A stretch of 29,304 nucleotides of DNA from Oscillospiraceae bacterium. Lineage in GTDB: Bacteria; Bacillota; Clostridia; Oscillospirales; Ruminococcaceae. Shown here piece after piece: positions 17,447 to 24,561 of the stretch. The stretch is from the NCBI GenBank assembly GCA_004555865.1, contig SFJO01000022.1, positions 1 through 29,304 on the forward strand, given 5' to 3'. The position numbers were made by a program, and so were the translations under genes. Below the pieces are notes generated by a model that searched no databases, had not been told where the DNA came from, and saw only the letters and a list, made by a program, of their open reading frames with translations. The stretch's first letter is position 1. Each line of letters starts with the position of its first letter.

Positions 17447-18249
17447 TCGAACACCTCCTTTGCATCAAACACGGGGCCGTGCTTGCACACGCTCTTGCCC
17501 TCTCCGGACTTCGTTTTGCAGGTGCAGCCCAGGCACGCGCCGATGCCGCAGGCCATTTTCTTTTCCAGGCTTACCAGGCAGCGGGTGTTCTGCTGGGCGC
17601 ACATGGCGGCCACCCGGCGCATCATTACCTCGGGGCCGCAGCAAACCACCAGGTCGTACTCCTCGGGCTTGAGCATCTGGGTCACAAAGCCGTGGAAGCC
17701 CACCCGGCCGCTGTCCGTTGCCACCCGCACCACACCGGCGGTATGGCGGTAAGGCTCCATCTCGTAAGGCTCATCCCGGAAGCCGTAATATACGTCCGCC
17801 CGGATGCCCATGGCGGCCAGCTCCCGCGCGGCCTGATACAGGGGCGCGGTGCCGATGCCGCCGCCCACCAGGGCCACCTTGGTGCCCTTGGCCAGGCCGG
17901 AGAAGTCAAACCCGTTGCCGGCGGGGCCGGTGATCTGCAGGGTGTCGCCCGCCTCCAGCTGGGCCAGGCAGCCGGTGCCCCGGCCCTTCACCTCAAACAG
18001 AAAGGTAACCAGCTGCAGGGGCTGCCCGTTTTCGCAGATGGGTTCATCGCCCCGGATGGGGTAAGCCTCGTGCACGCTGATGGGGCGGCTGAGCAGCGGG
18101 GCCTCGTCCCGCCCCCAGGCCCGCAGCATACAGAACTGGCCCGCATGGGGCATGGGCACGGTCTCGGGCCAGCGAACGGTCAGCCGATGGATGGCCGGGG
18201 CCACCTGAGTGCGGCTGAACACCTGAGCATCAAAGCATCTGGCAGGCAT
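17443..18249 (-). CDS. pyrK: dihydroorotate dehydrogenase B, electron transfer subunit
   Basis: This 268-residue FAD and [2Fe-2S] protein carries electrons from PyrD to NAD+. The FAD-binding LLSRPISVHEA and the NAD-binding VALVGGGIGTAPLYQAA are visible. The cluster cysteines are C-x4-C-x2-C-x12-C at the C-terminus (Cys234, 239, 242, 255). The ATG at 18249 has AAGGAGG nine bases upstream and is preferred to a TTG two codons earlier. It overlaps pyrF by 20 bases and pyrD by four, so translation is probably coupled. Confidence 0.96.
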   Translation of the reverse strand: MPARCFDAQVFSRTQVAPAIHRLTVRWPETVPMPHAGQFCMLRAWGRDEAPLLSRPISVHEAYPIRGDEPICENGQPLQLVTFLFEVKGRGTGCLAQLEAGDTLQITGPAGNGFDFSGLAKGTKVALVGGGIGTAPLYQAARELAAMGIRADVYYGFRDEPYEMEPYRHTAGVVRVATDSGRVGFHGFVTQMLKPEEYDLVVCCGPEVMMRRVAAMCAQQNTRCLVSLEKKMACGIGACLGCTCKTKSGEGKSVCKHGPVFDAKEVFE

Positions 18250-19096
18250 GGGCAATGGCCTCCTTCATGTTCACGCATTCGTTGTAGGCGGCCTCGTCAA
18301 AGGCGACGCCGGGCTGCTTTTTGCGGGCCAGCAGCACACCGCGGCTGGAGTTCACCACGCCGCCGTTGCCGCGGGTCAGGTACTGGGCAATGTCCTCGGC
18401 CTTGCCGCCCTGGGCGCCGTAGCCGGGAATCAGGAAGAAGCTGTCACCGTATTTGGCGCGAATCTCGGTGGCCTCCTCAATGTGAGTGCCGCCGATGACC
18501 AGGCCGATGCTGGAGTAGCCATGCTCGCCCATGCACTCCTTGCCCAGGGCGTTCATCTTGTCGCCCACCAGGTCGTACACATGGCGGCCGTCCGCCAGCT
18601 TCTCATACTCAAAGTCCTTCGCGCCGGGGTTGGAGGTACGGCACAGCACAAACAGGCCCTTGCCCTTCTCCTGCACATAGGGCAGATAGGGAGCAATGGA
18701 ATCCATGCCCATGTAGGGGGCCAGGGTCACAAAGTCGGCCTCGAAGTCCCCCTCAAAGTGGCCCTTGGCGTACATTTCGGCAGTTTTTGCAATGTCGCCC
18801 CGCTTGATGTCCGCAATAACGGGCACGCCCGCGGCGCGCACAGCCTTCAGGGTTTCCGCGTAGGCACGCATACCGTCCAGGCCCAGGCTCTCATAGTAGG
18901 CCACCTGCACCTTGTAGCAGCCGCTGACGGCCTTGGTCGCCTCGATGATGGCCTGATTGAAGCGCAGGATGTTCTCACCGGCGGTCAGCTCCGGGCGCAC
19001 AAACTCCTCCGGCAGATAGGAAAAATCGGTGTCCAGGCCCACGCACACAGGGCCGCGGGCTTCCACCGCTTCGTACAGCTTGTCCATATTGGTCAT
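18230..19096 (-). CDS. pyrF: orotidine 5-prime-phosphate decarboxylase
   Basis: This 288-residue protein converts OMP to UMP, the last step of the pathway. The catalytic Asp-Lys-Asp array is in IADIKRGDI (Asp96, Lys98, Asp101). Length and the extended C-terminal half place it in the longer type 2 PyrF family rather than the 230-residue Bacillus type. The phosphate-binding end is seen as LIPGYGAQGG and NSSRGVL. The ATG at 19096 has AAGGAG nine bases upstream. It lies 55 bases after pyrC. Confidence 0.97.
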   Translation of the reverse strand: MTNMDKLYEAVEARGPVCVGLDTDFSYLPEEFVRPELTAGENILRFNQAIIEATKAVSGCYKVQVAYYESLGLDGMRAYAETLKAVRAAGVPVIADIKRGDIAKTAEMYAKGHFEGDFEADFVTLAPYMGMDSIAPYLPYVQEKGKGLFVLCRTSNPGAKDFEYEKLADGRHVYDLVGDKMNALGKECMGEHGYSSIGLVIGGTHIEEATEIRAKYGDSFFLIPGYGAQGGKAEDIAQYLTRGNGGVVNSSRGVLLARKKQPGVAFDEAAYNECVNMKEAIAHACQML

Positions 19097-19151
19097 CGTG
19101 CAATTCTCCTTTTATAATAATGAAACGAATGTATTTTGTCGCTGCGTTTGG

Positions 19152-20336
19152 TTACTGCGCCTGATAGGTGATCCTGCCGCCCTTGATGGTGGTGCACACC
19201 CGGCCGTACAGGCGGGTGCCCTCAAAGGGGGTGTTGCGGCTCTTGCTGTGCAGGTTCTCCGCCTTTACCTCCCAGGGAGTGTCCAGATCCACCAGAACCA
19301 GGTCGGCGTCCATACCCGGGGCAATGCGGCCCTTGGCGCTCAGGCCCAGAATGGCGGCGGGGTTGCGGCTCATCAGCTCACTCAAGTTGGCCAGGGGCAG
19401 GCCGCACTGGCGGCACAGCTTGGTGTAGCACACGCCGAAGGCCGTTTCCAGGCCCACCATGCCGGCCGCGCCCTTTTCCTTATCCTCGGCGGAGTGGGGC
19501 GCATGGTCGGTGCCGATGGTGTCCACCATGCCCATCTGGATGGCCTGCACCAGCGCCTGCACATCCTCGCTCTGACGGATGGGCGGGTTCACCCGGTAAT
19601 TGCACTCATCCTGGCTGAACCAGATGTGGTGGGGAGTCACCTCGCAGGTGACGGGCACGCCCTTCCACTTGCTGGCCTGAATGGCCGCAATGGCCTCTTT
19701 GGTGGAGACATGGCACAGATGCAGCCGGGTGCCGTAGTATTCGCACAGGTGCAGGTTGCGGATGGTCTCGATGTTCTCGGCCAGGCGGTAATCCCAGGGG
19801 GAGATGTCCATATCCTCGGCGTGGGACATGATGGTAATGCCCTTTTTGGCGCAGATGGCAAAGGCCTTGGCCATTACCTCGTTGGACTGTACGCCGTGGC
19901 CGTCCTCGGTGATGAAGCGGATGGTGTCCGGCAGGGTTTTCAGGTGGTCCAGCGTATGGCCGTCAAAGTCCTTGGTGATGGACACGGTCTGGTTTGCATC
20001 GCACAGGCCGATCCGCTTTGCCTCCTGCTCCACCTGAAACACGATCTCGGGCGAGGAGCACACCGGCTTGGTGTTGGGCATCAGGTTTACAAAGGTATAG
20101 CCGCCCGCTGCAGCCGCCGCGCTGCCGGTGGCAATGTCCTCTTTGTACTCAAAGCCGGGGGTGCGCCAATGGCAGTGGGTGTCAATGAAGGACGGCAGCA
20201 GGGTGCGCCCCTCGGCGTCCAGCACCTGCTCGCCCTCTTCCGGTGAAAAATCCAGCCCGACGGCGGCGATCACCCCGTCTTTCACAAGCAGTTCAATGGG
20301 CTTGCCCTCCACATCGCGGGCATGTTTGATCAGCAT
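19152..20336 (-). CDS. pyrC: dihydroorotase
   Basis: This 394-residue zinc amidohydrolase cyclises carbamoyl aspartate to dihydroorotate. Metal ligands appear in order: DTHCHWRTPG (two histidines of HxH plus the substrate arginine), SHAED, LCHVST, TPHHIW and GTDHAPHS. It belongs to the type I (AllB/PyrC-like) group and keeps the full ligand set, so it should be active and not a pseudo-dihydroorotase. The ATG at 20336 has AAGGAGG eight bases upstream. It is the first structural gene after the attenuated leader and is followed by pyrF, pyrK and pyrD. Confidence 0.96.
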   Translation of the reverse strand: MLIKHARDVEGKPIELLVKDGVIAAVGLDFSPEEGEQVLDAEGRTLLPSFIDTHCHWRTPGFEYKEDIATGSAAAAAGGYTFVNLMPNTKPVCSSPEIVFQVEQEAKRIGLCDANQTVSITKDFDGHTLDHLKTLPDTIRFITEDGHGVQSNEVMAKAFAICAKKGITIMSHAEDMDISPWDYRLAENIETIRNLHLCEYYGTRLHLCHVSTKEAIAAIQASKWKGVPVTCEVTPHHIWFSQDECNYRVNPPIRQSEDVQALVQAIQMGMVDTIGTDHAPHSAEDKEKGAAGMVGLETAFGVCYTKLCRQCGLPLANLSELMSRNPAAILGLSAKGRIAPGMDADLVLVDLDTPWEVKAENLHSKSRNTPFEGTRLYGRVCTTIKGGRITYQAQ

Positions 20337-20379
20337 GGCACGTACCTCCTTGGTCCACAGCGCTCCTGTGCAACAGGGC

Positions 20380-20409
20380 AAAAAAAAACTTTTCCCCGAA
20401 AGGAAAAGT
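20380..20409 (-). terminator. intrinsic terminator (attenuator) in the pyrC leader
   Basis: On the minus strand ACTTTTCC pairs with GGAAAAGT around TTTCGG, followed directly by a run of nine T (counting the last stem base). It lies 44 bases upstream of the pyrC ATG and well downstream of the promoter, so it must be passed to express the pyr genes. Its first base is the last base of the leader-peptide stop codon. Confidence 0.88.
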
Positions 20410-20504
20410 CAAAAACAAAAAATGGAAGCCACAGCCCCGGAGCACTGACCGAAGCGGCTGAACAGCTGCATATTCTTATGTGCAAAGCTCATCTGTTCAG
20501 GCAT
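20409..20504 (-). CDS. 31-residue leader peptide of the pyrC operon
   Basis: An ATG at 20504 has AGGAGGG about nine bases upstream and opens a 31-codon frame starting MPEQMSFAHKNMQLF and ending ASIFCF. The last five sense codons are U-rich (ATT TTT TGT TTT, then TGA). The TGA ends on the first base of the terminator stem. A ribosome finishing here would cover the 5-prime arm of the hairpin. This is the arrangement of the enterobacterial pyrBI leader. Translation is predicted, not shown. The peptide sequence itself looks unimportant and has no membrane or binding motif. Confidence 0.65.
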   Translation of the reverse strand: MPEQMSFAHKNMQLFSRFGQCSGAVASIFCF

Positions 20505-20550
20505 CCGCCCCGGCCCTCCTAAAGCACAAACTTCCGATTGATTTCTCTAG

Positions 20551-20580
20551 ATTCTACCATATTCCGGCGCGGCGTGTCAA
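20551..20580 (-). promoter_or_regulatory. sigma-A promoter of the pyrC operon
   Basis: On the minus strand TTGACA (20580-20575), an 18-base spacer, then TAGAAT (20556-20551). Transcription would begin near 20544, giving a leader of about 208 bases that holds the leader peptide and terminator. The cysE promoter on the other strand begins only 24 bases away. Confidence 0.82.
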
Positions 20581-20603
20581 TTGGTACCATTCACAGAAAA
20601 AGC

Positions 20604-20633
20604 TTGTTCACTCCCTTAGAATTATGGTACAAT
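20604..20633 (+). promoter_or_regulatory. sigma-A promoter of cysE
   Basis: TTGTTC (20604-20609), 18 bases, then TACAAT (20628-20633). The leader would be about 65 bases with no riboswitch or T-box. GGTACCAT at 20583 and ATGGTAC at 20624 form an inverted pair flanking the -35 region, which might be an operator or chance. Confidence 0.65.
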
Positions 20634-20705
20634 ATCCCCGTTCGCAGATTGTGCACTCTGCCAAAGCGTTTGGCAGCGGTGCTCGGGAATCAAAAGGAGA
20701 CAACC

Positions 20706-21362
20706 ATGGGTTTGCTTGAAGACGCACGCAACATCCAGCGGCTGGACCCTGCCGCCAAAAGCTTGGTGGAGGTCGTCCTGCTCTATCCGGGGTTTCATGT
20801 GCTGCTCTTTCATCGGGCGGCGCATTGGCTGTACTGTCATAAGCGGTTTTTCCTGGCTCGCATGGTCAGCCAGTGGGGCCGCGGCTTTACCGGCATTGAA
20901 ATTCACCCCGGCGCCAAAATCGGGCGGTGCCTGTTCATTGACCACGGAATGGGCATTGTGTTCGGCGAAACCGCCGAAATCGGCGACAACTGCACGATTT
21001 ATCACCAGGTAACCCTGGGCGGCACCGGAAAAGACACCGGCAAACGTCACCCCACCATCGGCAACAACGTGCTGATTGGCGCCGGCGCGAAGATCCTGGG
21101 CCCGGTGTACATTGGCGACAACAGCCGCATTGCCGCGGGCAGCGTGGTGCTGCAGAACCTGCCCGCCAACTGCACCGCCGCCGGCGTGCCTGCCAACGTG
21201 GTGCGCATCAACGGCGCGAAGGTAAACCCGGCCGACGACCTGAACCAGCAGGACGTGCCCAACGTGCTGCCCACCAAGCTGGCCGAGCTGGAAAGCCGCA
21301 TCGGCCGCCTGGAAGTGGCCGATCAGGATCTGCCGCCCGTGCCCAAAAAGGACGCGCCGTAA
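20706..21362 (+). CDS. cysE: serine O-acetyltransferase
   Basis: This 218-residue protein acetylates serine with acetyl-CoA, the first step of cysteine synthesis. The C-terminal half is a left-handed beta-helix of hexapeptide repeats (IHPGAKIG, AEIGDNCTIYH, TIGNNVLIGAGAKILG). The catalytic pair is in FIDHGMGIVFGETA (Asp79, His80), and His100 lies in YHQVTLGG. It lacks the long N-terminal helical domain of E. coli CysE and so is the short EpsC/Bacillus-like form. A charged tail of about 40 residues follows the helix. The ATG at 20706 has AAAGGAG six bases upstream. The frame is open 56 codons further but crosses the promoter. Confidence 0.95.
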   Translation: MGLLEDARNIQRLDPAAKSLVEVVLLYPGFHVLLFHRAAHWLYCHKRFFLARMVSQWGRGFTGIEIHPGAKIGRCLFIDHGMGIVFGETAEIGDNCTIYHQVTLGGTGKDTGKRHPTIGNNVLIGAGAKILGPVYIGDNSRIAAGSVVLQNLPANCTAAGVPANVVRINGAKVNPADDLNQQDVPNVLPTKLAELESRIGRLEVADQDLPPVPKKDAP

Positions 21363-21418
21363 CCCGCTTCGGCCCGATACAACTATTTTTATCCCGTCAC
21401 AATCAATTTATTGTAAAC

Positions 21419-21466
21419 ATGCCCCCGGCAGGGTCGTTTCCGCCGGGGGCATTGCTGTTGTTTTTT
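21419..21466 (+). terminator. intrinsic terminator of cysE
   Basis: ATGCCCCCGGC pairs with GCCGGGGGCAT around a 12-base loop. A U-rich tail follows, with six T at 21461-21466. It lies 57 bases after the cysE stop. Confidence 0.75.
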
Positions 21467-21504
21467 ATTGTTATCTATGGGAAAAGGCGTCCAGGGCCGT
21501 CTTT

Positions 21505-21556
21505 CTTGCCTTCCCCTCGAGGGGAAGGTGACCCGAAGGGCCGGATAAGGTGGGGC
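21505..21556. repeat. dispersed palindromic intergenic repeat
   Basis: CCTTCCCC-TCGA-GGGGAAGG (21509-21528) is a perfect palindrome, followed by GTGACCCGAAGGGCCGG and ATAAGGTGG. From memory, this block (CCTTCCCCTCGAGGGGAAGG followed by a small variable hairpin and CGGATGAGGTG) recurs in intergenic DNA of many gut Clostridia. Only one copy is in the window. The DNA from 21561 to 21775 shows no gene or further structure that I can support. Confidence 0.6.
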
Positions 21557-21775
21557 GCCAATCTCTGCCATACCCCAATCACAGTTGCAAGGGGCCGCCG
21601 CACCGCCGCAGAAAATCTCCCCGTAAAAACCTTTACCTATAATATAAAGCAAACTGCAACCAATCCCTCCACTGCCTCAGCCGCACAATTTCCCGTGCGC
21701 TTTATGAAATCTCATTCACTTTTGCAGCATCCGTAAGGAATTTTATCTCATTTGTTTTTTCATTAAAGACATTTG

Positions 21776-21804
21776 TTGACAATCTGTGGCCAATTCCGTA
21801 TACT
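21776..21804 (+). promoter_or_regulatory. sigma-A promoter of sstT
   Basis: TTGACA (21776-21781), exactly 17 bases, then TATACT (21799-21804). The leader from about 21811 to 21935 is GC-rich. It contains a GGCGG/CCGCC stem but no recognised riboswitch. Confidence 0.88.
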
Positions 21805-21935
21805 AGGTGATACATTTCGCCCCGGATGTGGGGGAAAACGCCGTTCTTCTGTCTTTGTACAAGCGGCAAAAATGGCAAGGCGGCCGGGGGCATCTTCCTG
21901 CGCCTGCGCCGCCGTAAGAGAAAGGGAATCGCAAA

Positions 21936-23159
21936 ATGAACGCAATCGTCAAACGTTGGCAGGGCATCCCCCTGATCCTTCGCATTCTGGTGGGCTTGAT
22001 TCTGGGCGCCGTTCTGGGCGCCGTCGCCCCCAACCTCACCATCCTGACCATTCTGGGTGACATCTTCGTGGGCGCGCTGAAGGCCGTGGCCCCCGTGCTG
22101 GTGTTCGTGCTGGTCATCGCCTCTCTGGCCAACGCCAGCGTGGGCATCGGCAACCGCTTCCGCACGGTGGTGGTTCTGTATATGCTCACCACCTTCCTGG
22201 CCGCCGGTGTGGCCGTTATCGGCAGCTTCCTGTTTCCCATTACCCTCACCCTCACCAACGCCGCGGTGGAATCCGCTCCCAGCGGCATTGCCGAGGTTCT
22301 GCGCACCCTGCTGAACAACATGGTGAGCAACCCCGTCACCTCTCTGTCCAGCGCCAACTACGTGGGCATCCTCACCTGGGCCGTGGTGTTCGGCCTGGCC
22401 CTGCGCGGCTTGGCCAGCGACTCCACCAAGACCGTGCTGCAGGACGTGTCCAACGCCATCTCCACCGCCGTGCGCTGGGTCATCGAGCTGGCTCCCTTCG
22501 GCATTCTGGGTCTGGTGTTCAGCAATGTTTCCACCAACGGCCTGGAGATCTTCACCAGCTACGGCCGTCTGCTGGCCCTGCTGGTGGGCTGCATGCTGTT
22601 CATGGCCCTGGTCGTTTCCCCCGCCATCGTGGCCATTCTGCTGCGCCGCAACCCCTACCCCCTGGTGTTCCGTTGCCTGCGTGAAAGCGGCGTGTACGCC
22701 TTCTTCACCCGCAGCTCCGCCGCAAACATCCCCGTGAACATGGACCTGTGCGAGCGGCTGGGCCTGAATAAGGACCTGTACTCCGTGTCCATCCCCCTGG
22801 GTGCCACCATCAACATGGACGGTGCCGCCATTACCATCACCATCATGTCCCTGGCCGCTGCCCACACGCTGGGCATCGTGGTGGACATTCCCACCGCCAT
22901 TATGCTGGGCGCCCTGAGCGCCCTGGGCGCCTGCGGTGCTTCTGGCGTGGCCGGCGGCAGCCTGCTGCTCATCCCCATGGCCTGCTCCCTGTTCGGCATC
23001 GGCAACGACATTGCCATGCAGGTTGTGGCCGTTGGCTTCATCATCGGCGTGGTGCAGGACTCTGTGGAGACTGCCCTGAACTCCTCCGGCGACGTGCTGT
23101 TTGCTGCCACCGCCGAGTTCTACGAGCGCCGCAAGAACGGTGAGCCCTTCGACTTCTGA
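21936..23159 (+). CDS. sstT: serine/threonine:Na+ symporter
   Basis: This 407-residue polytopic membrane protein of the dicarboxylate/amino acid:cation symporter family takes up serine and threonine with Na+. Diagnostic segments are the hairpin AFFTRSSAANIPVNM (about 255-269), the TM7 motif SIPLGATINMDGAAITIT and the second hairpin ACGASGVAGGSLLLIP (about 332-347). The end, GVVQDSVETALNSSGDVLF, is nearly the same as the SstT consensus. The ATG has AAAGGGA eight bases upstream. It is transcribed alone. The neighbour CysE uses serine, so the two may share a metabolic theme, although each has its own promoter. Confidence 0.95.
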   Translation: MNAIVKRWQGIPLILRILVGLILGAVLGAVAPNLTILTILGDIFVGALKAVAPVLVFVLVIASLANASVGIGNRFRTVVVLYMLTTFLAAGVAVIGSFLFPITLTLTNAAVESAPSGIAEVLRTLLNNMVSNPVTSLSSANYVGILTWAVVFGLALRGLASDSTKTVLQDVSNAISTAVRWVIELAPFGILGLVFSNVSTNGLEIFTSYGRLLALLVGCMLFMALVVSPAIVAILLRRNPYPLVFRCLRESGVYAFFTRSSAANIPVNMDLCERLGLNKDLYSVSIPLGATINMDGAAITITIMSLAAAHTLGIVVDIPTAIMLGALSALGACGASGVAGGSLLLIPMACSLFGIGNDIAMQVVAVGFIIGVVQDSVETALNSSGDVLFAATAEFYERRKNGEPFDF

Positions 23160-23183
23160 GCCTTCCTTAAATAAGAACCGGCA

Positions 23184-23219
23184 AATCGGCAGACGCATTC
23201 CGCGCCTGCCGATTTTTTT
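23184..23219 (+). terminator. intrinsic terminator of sstT
   Basis: AATCGGCAG pairs with CTGCCGATT around a 13-base loop, with seven T ending the site. On the minus strand only three T follow, so it may serve the convergent spoIIP gene weakly. Confidence 0.9.
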
Positions 23220-23234
23220 GCTGCCCGCCGGGCA

Positions 23235-24332
23235 TTAAGCCCCCAGCGCCGCCGCCAGCCCTTTGGCGGCCAGCCGCCCCGCAGCCAGGGCCTCCTCCAG
23301 CGTGTTGCCGTGGCCGCCCACCTCAATCAGCAGACTGCCGGTGGTCAGGTCCTGGTTGTAATACCGGTAGTCAAACAGCACCGGCCGCGTCAGGCCCGGG
23401 TACGCCCCCTCCATGGCGGCCTCCCACACGGCGGCAAAGCGCAGGTTTTGGGGGTAATCGGGCAGGTTGCCCCCGTTGTCGCACCCGCAGATGAGCATCA
23501 CCTGAGCCACCTGCTCTTCGCCCACCTGGGCAACGGGGGCAATGCGGTCTCCGTCCCGCTCAATGGCGTCCCGATGTACATCCAGCACAATTTTAATGCT
23601 GGGGTATTCCTCCAGATAGCGCCGCACCGTGGCATTGCTGCGCCCGTAACTGCCGGTGTAGCTCGGATAGTCATGCAGGGTCGTGTCCTGCAGGGTGTTT
23701 ACCCCCGCTTCGTTCAGCACCCGGGCCATCTCGGCCCCCACCGCTGCCATGTTCACCGTCAGATCTGTGCTGCGCCCGGTGGAGTCCGCCGGGTACCACA
23801 GCCCCTGGTTCAGCCGGTAGGTCTCGGTGGCGTGGGTGTGCATGATGAGCACCTGCGGCTCTGCGCTGTTCAATTCCACCTCAAAGGGCAGCCCGCCCTC
23901 CATCTGGGTCGCCACCGTCTCCCGGGGCAGATCGGTGCAGTTTTTTAGGCTGCCCGCCCCGCAGGGCAGATAAACGCCGCCGCTGCCCTGCCCGTAATGG
24001 GCCTGCACCACCGAACCCGCCCCCTCTGGCCGCGTTTCCTCTTCCTCCGGTTCCTCCGGGGCGGCGGTCGGCTCCGGCTGCCCCGCCGCAAGCTCTTCCG
24101 ATGTAGGGCTCTCAAACACCGGCGGGCTTTCTTCGTCCTCCTGCTCGGTCTGGGCCATGGGGCGGGCTTCCAGCACCTGCCGGGCCGCCTGAACCGCGCT
24201 GGCCGGCTGGCCCAGCACGCCCCCCGCCGTCAGCAGCGCCGTACCCAACGGCAGCCCCGCCGTGCGCTGGGCCGCCAGCGCCGCCCCGGCCAGCATCCCG
24301 CTCATCAGCAGGCTCACAAGTCTTGTCCTCAC
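23235..24332 (-). CDS. spoIIP: stage II sporulation protein P
   Basis: This 365-residue protein is the SpoIIP amidase/endopeptidase that degrades peptidoglycan with SpoIID during engulfment of the forespore. An N-terminal hydrophobic segment (about residues 5-40) anchors it. A Glu/Pro-rich linker (60-105) follows, then the catalytic domain. The conserved metal-site motifs are PQVLIMHTHATETY (His165, His167, Glu170), IVLDVHRDA (His253) and LLIEVGGHGNTLEEA (Glu337, His341). The frame opens with GTG at 24332, which has a GGGGGG site about 11 bases upstream. An ATG nine codons later is the alternative. The neighbouring gene is not gpr, its partner in Bacillus. Confidence 0.92.
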   Translation of the reverse strand: MRTRLVSLLMSGMLAGAALAAQRTAGLPLGTALLTAGGVLGQPASAVQAARQVLEARPMAQTEQEDEESPPVFESPTSEELAAGQPEPTAAPEEPEEEETRPEGAGSVVQAHYGQGSGGVYLPCGAGSLKNCTDLPRETVATQMEGGLPFEVELNSAEPQVLIMHTHATETYRLNQGLWYPADSTGRSTDLTVNMAAVGAEMARVLNEAGVNTLQDTTLHDYPSYTGSYGRSNATVRRYLEEYPSIKIVLDVHRDAIERDGDRIAPVAQVGEEQVAQVMLICGCDNGGNLPDYPQNLRFAAVWEAAMEGAYPGLTRPVLFDYRYYNQDLTTGSLLIEVGGHGNTLEEALAAGRLAAKGLAAALGA

Positions 24333-24369
24333 TGCCGTCTCTTCCCCCCTTTCCGCTTCCGCCCTTTCA

Positions 24370-24397
24370 TTTATATGCGGTTGAACTGCCCATATAC
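24370..24397 (-). promoter_or_regulatory. possible sigma-E-type promoter of spoIIP
   Basis: On the minus strand GTATAT (24397-24392), 14 bases, then CATATAAA (24377-24370). This resembles the mother-cell sigma-E consensus (ATA-rich -35, 14-base spacer, CATAcaaT-type -10), and spoIIP is a mother-cell gene in Bacillus. The match is suggestive only. Confidence 0.35.
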
Positions 24398-24431
24398 CCG
24401 GTGCAATTCTCGCTTTTTCTCACTCTGCCCC

Positions 24432-24460
24432 TTGTATCCGACCGTCCAATTTACTATAAT
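24432..24460 (+). promoter_or_regulatory. sigma-A promoter of ilvE
   Basis: TTGTAT (24432-24437), 17 bases, then a consensus TATAAT (24455-24460). Transcription would begin near 24467. The roughly 95-base leader has no T-box or attenuator. Confidence 0.82.
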
Positions 24461-24561
24461 AGAGTAAATCGACTTCCGGCGCGCAGCGCGCGTCATCATA
24501 CACCCACCCCATGAAACTGATACAGAGGCGGGCCGGGAAGTAGGAAAAGAGGTTTTATTGT

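Noticed and set aside
20409..20544. PyrR-binding loop in the pyrC leader
   Set aside because: I looked for the ARUCCNGNGAGGYU-type loop and its flanking stem and found none.
21389..21652. An 87-codon minus-strand frame after cysE
   Set aside because: It translates through the dispersed palindromic repeat and the cysE terminator. Such frames are a common false call.
21702..23198. A 498-codon minus-strand frame opposite sstT
   Set aside because: It is a low-complexity Gly/His/Gln-rich translation antisense to a well-recognised transporter with its own promoter and terminator.
24511..24543. A 10-codon frame (MKLIQRRAGK) in the ilvE leader as a possible leader peptide
   Set aside because: It has no ribosome site, no run of branched-chain codons and no terminator after it.
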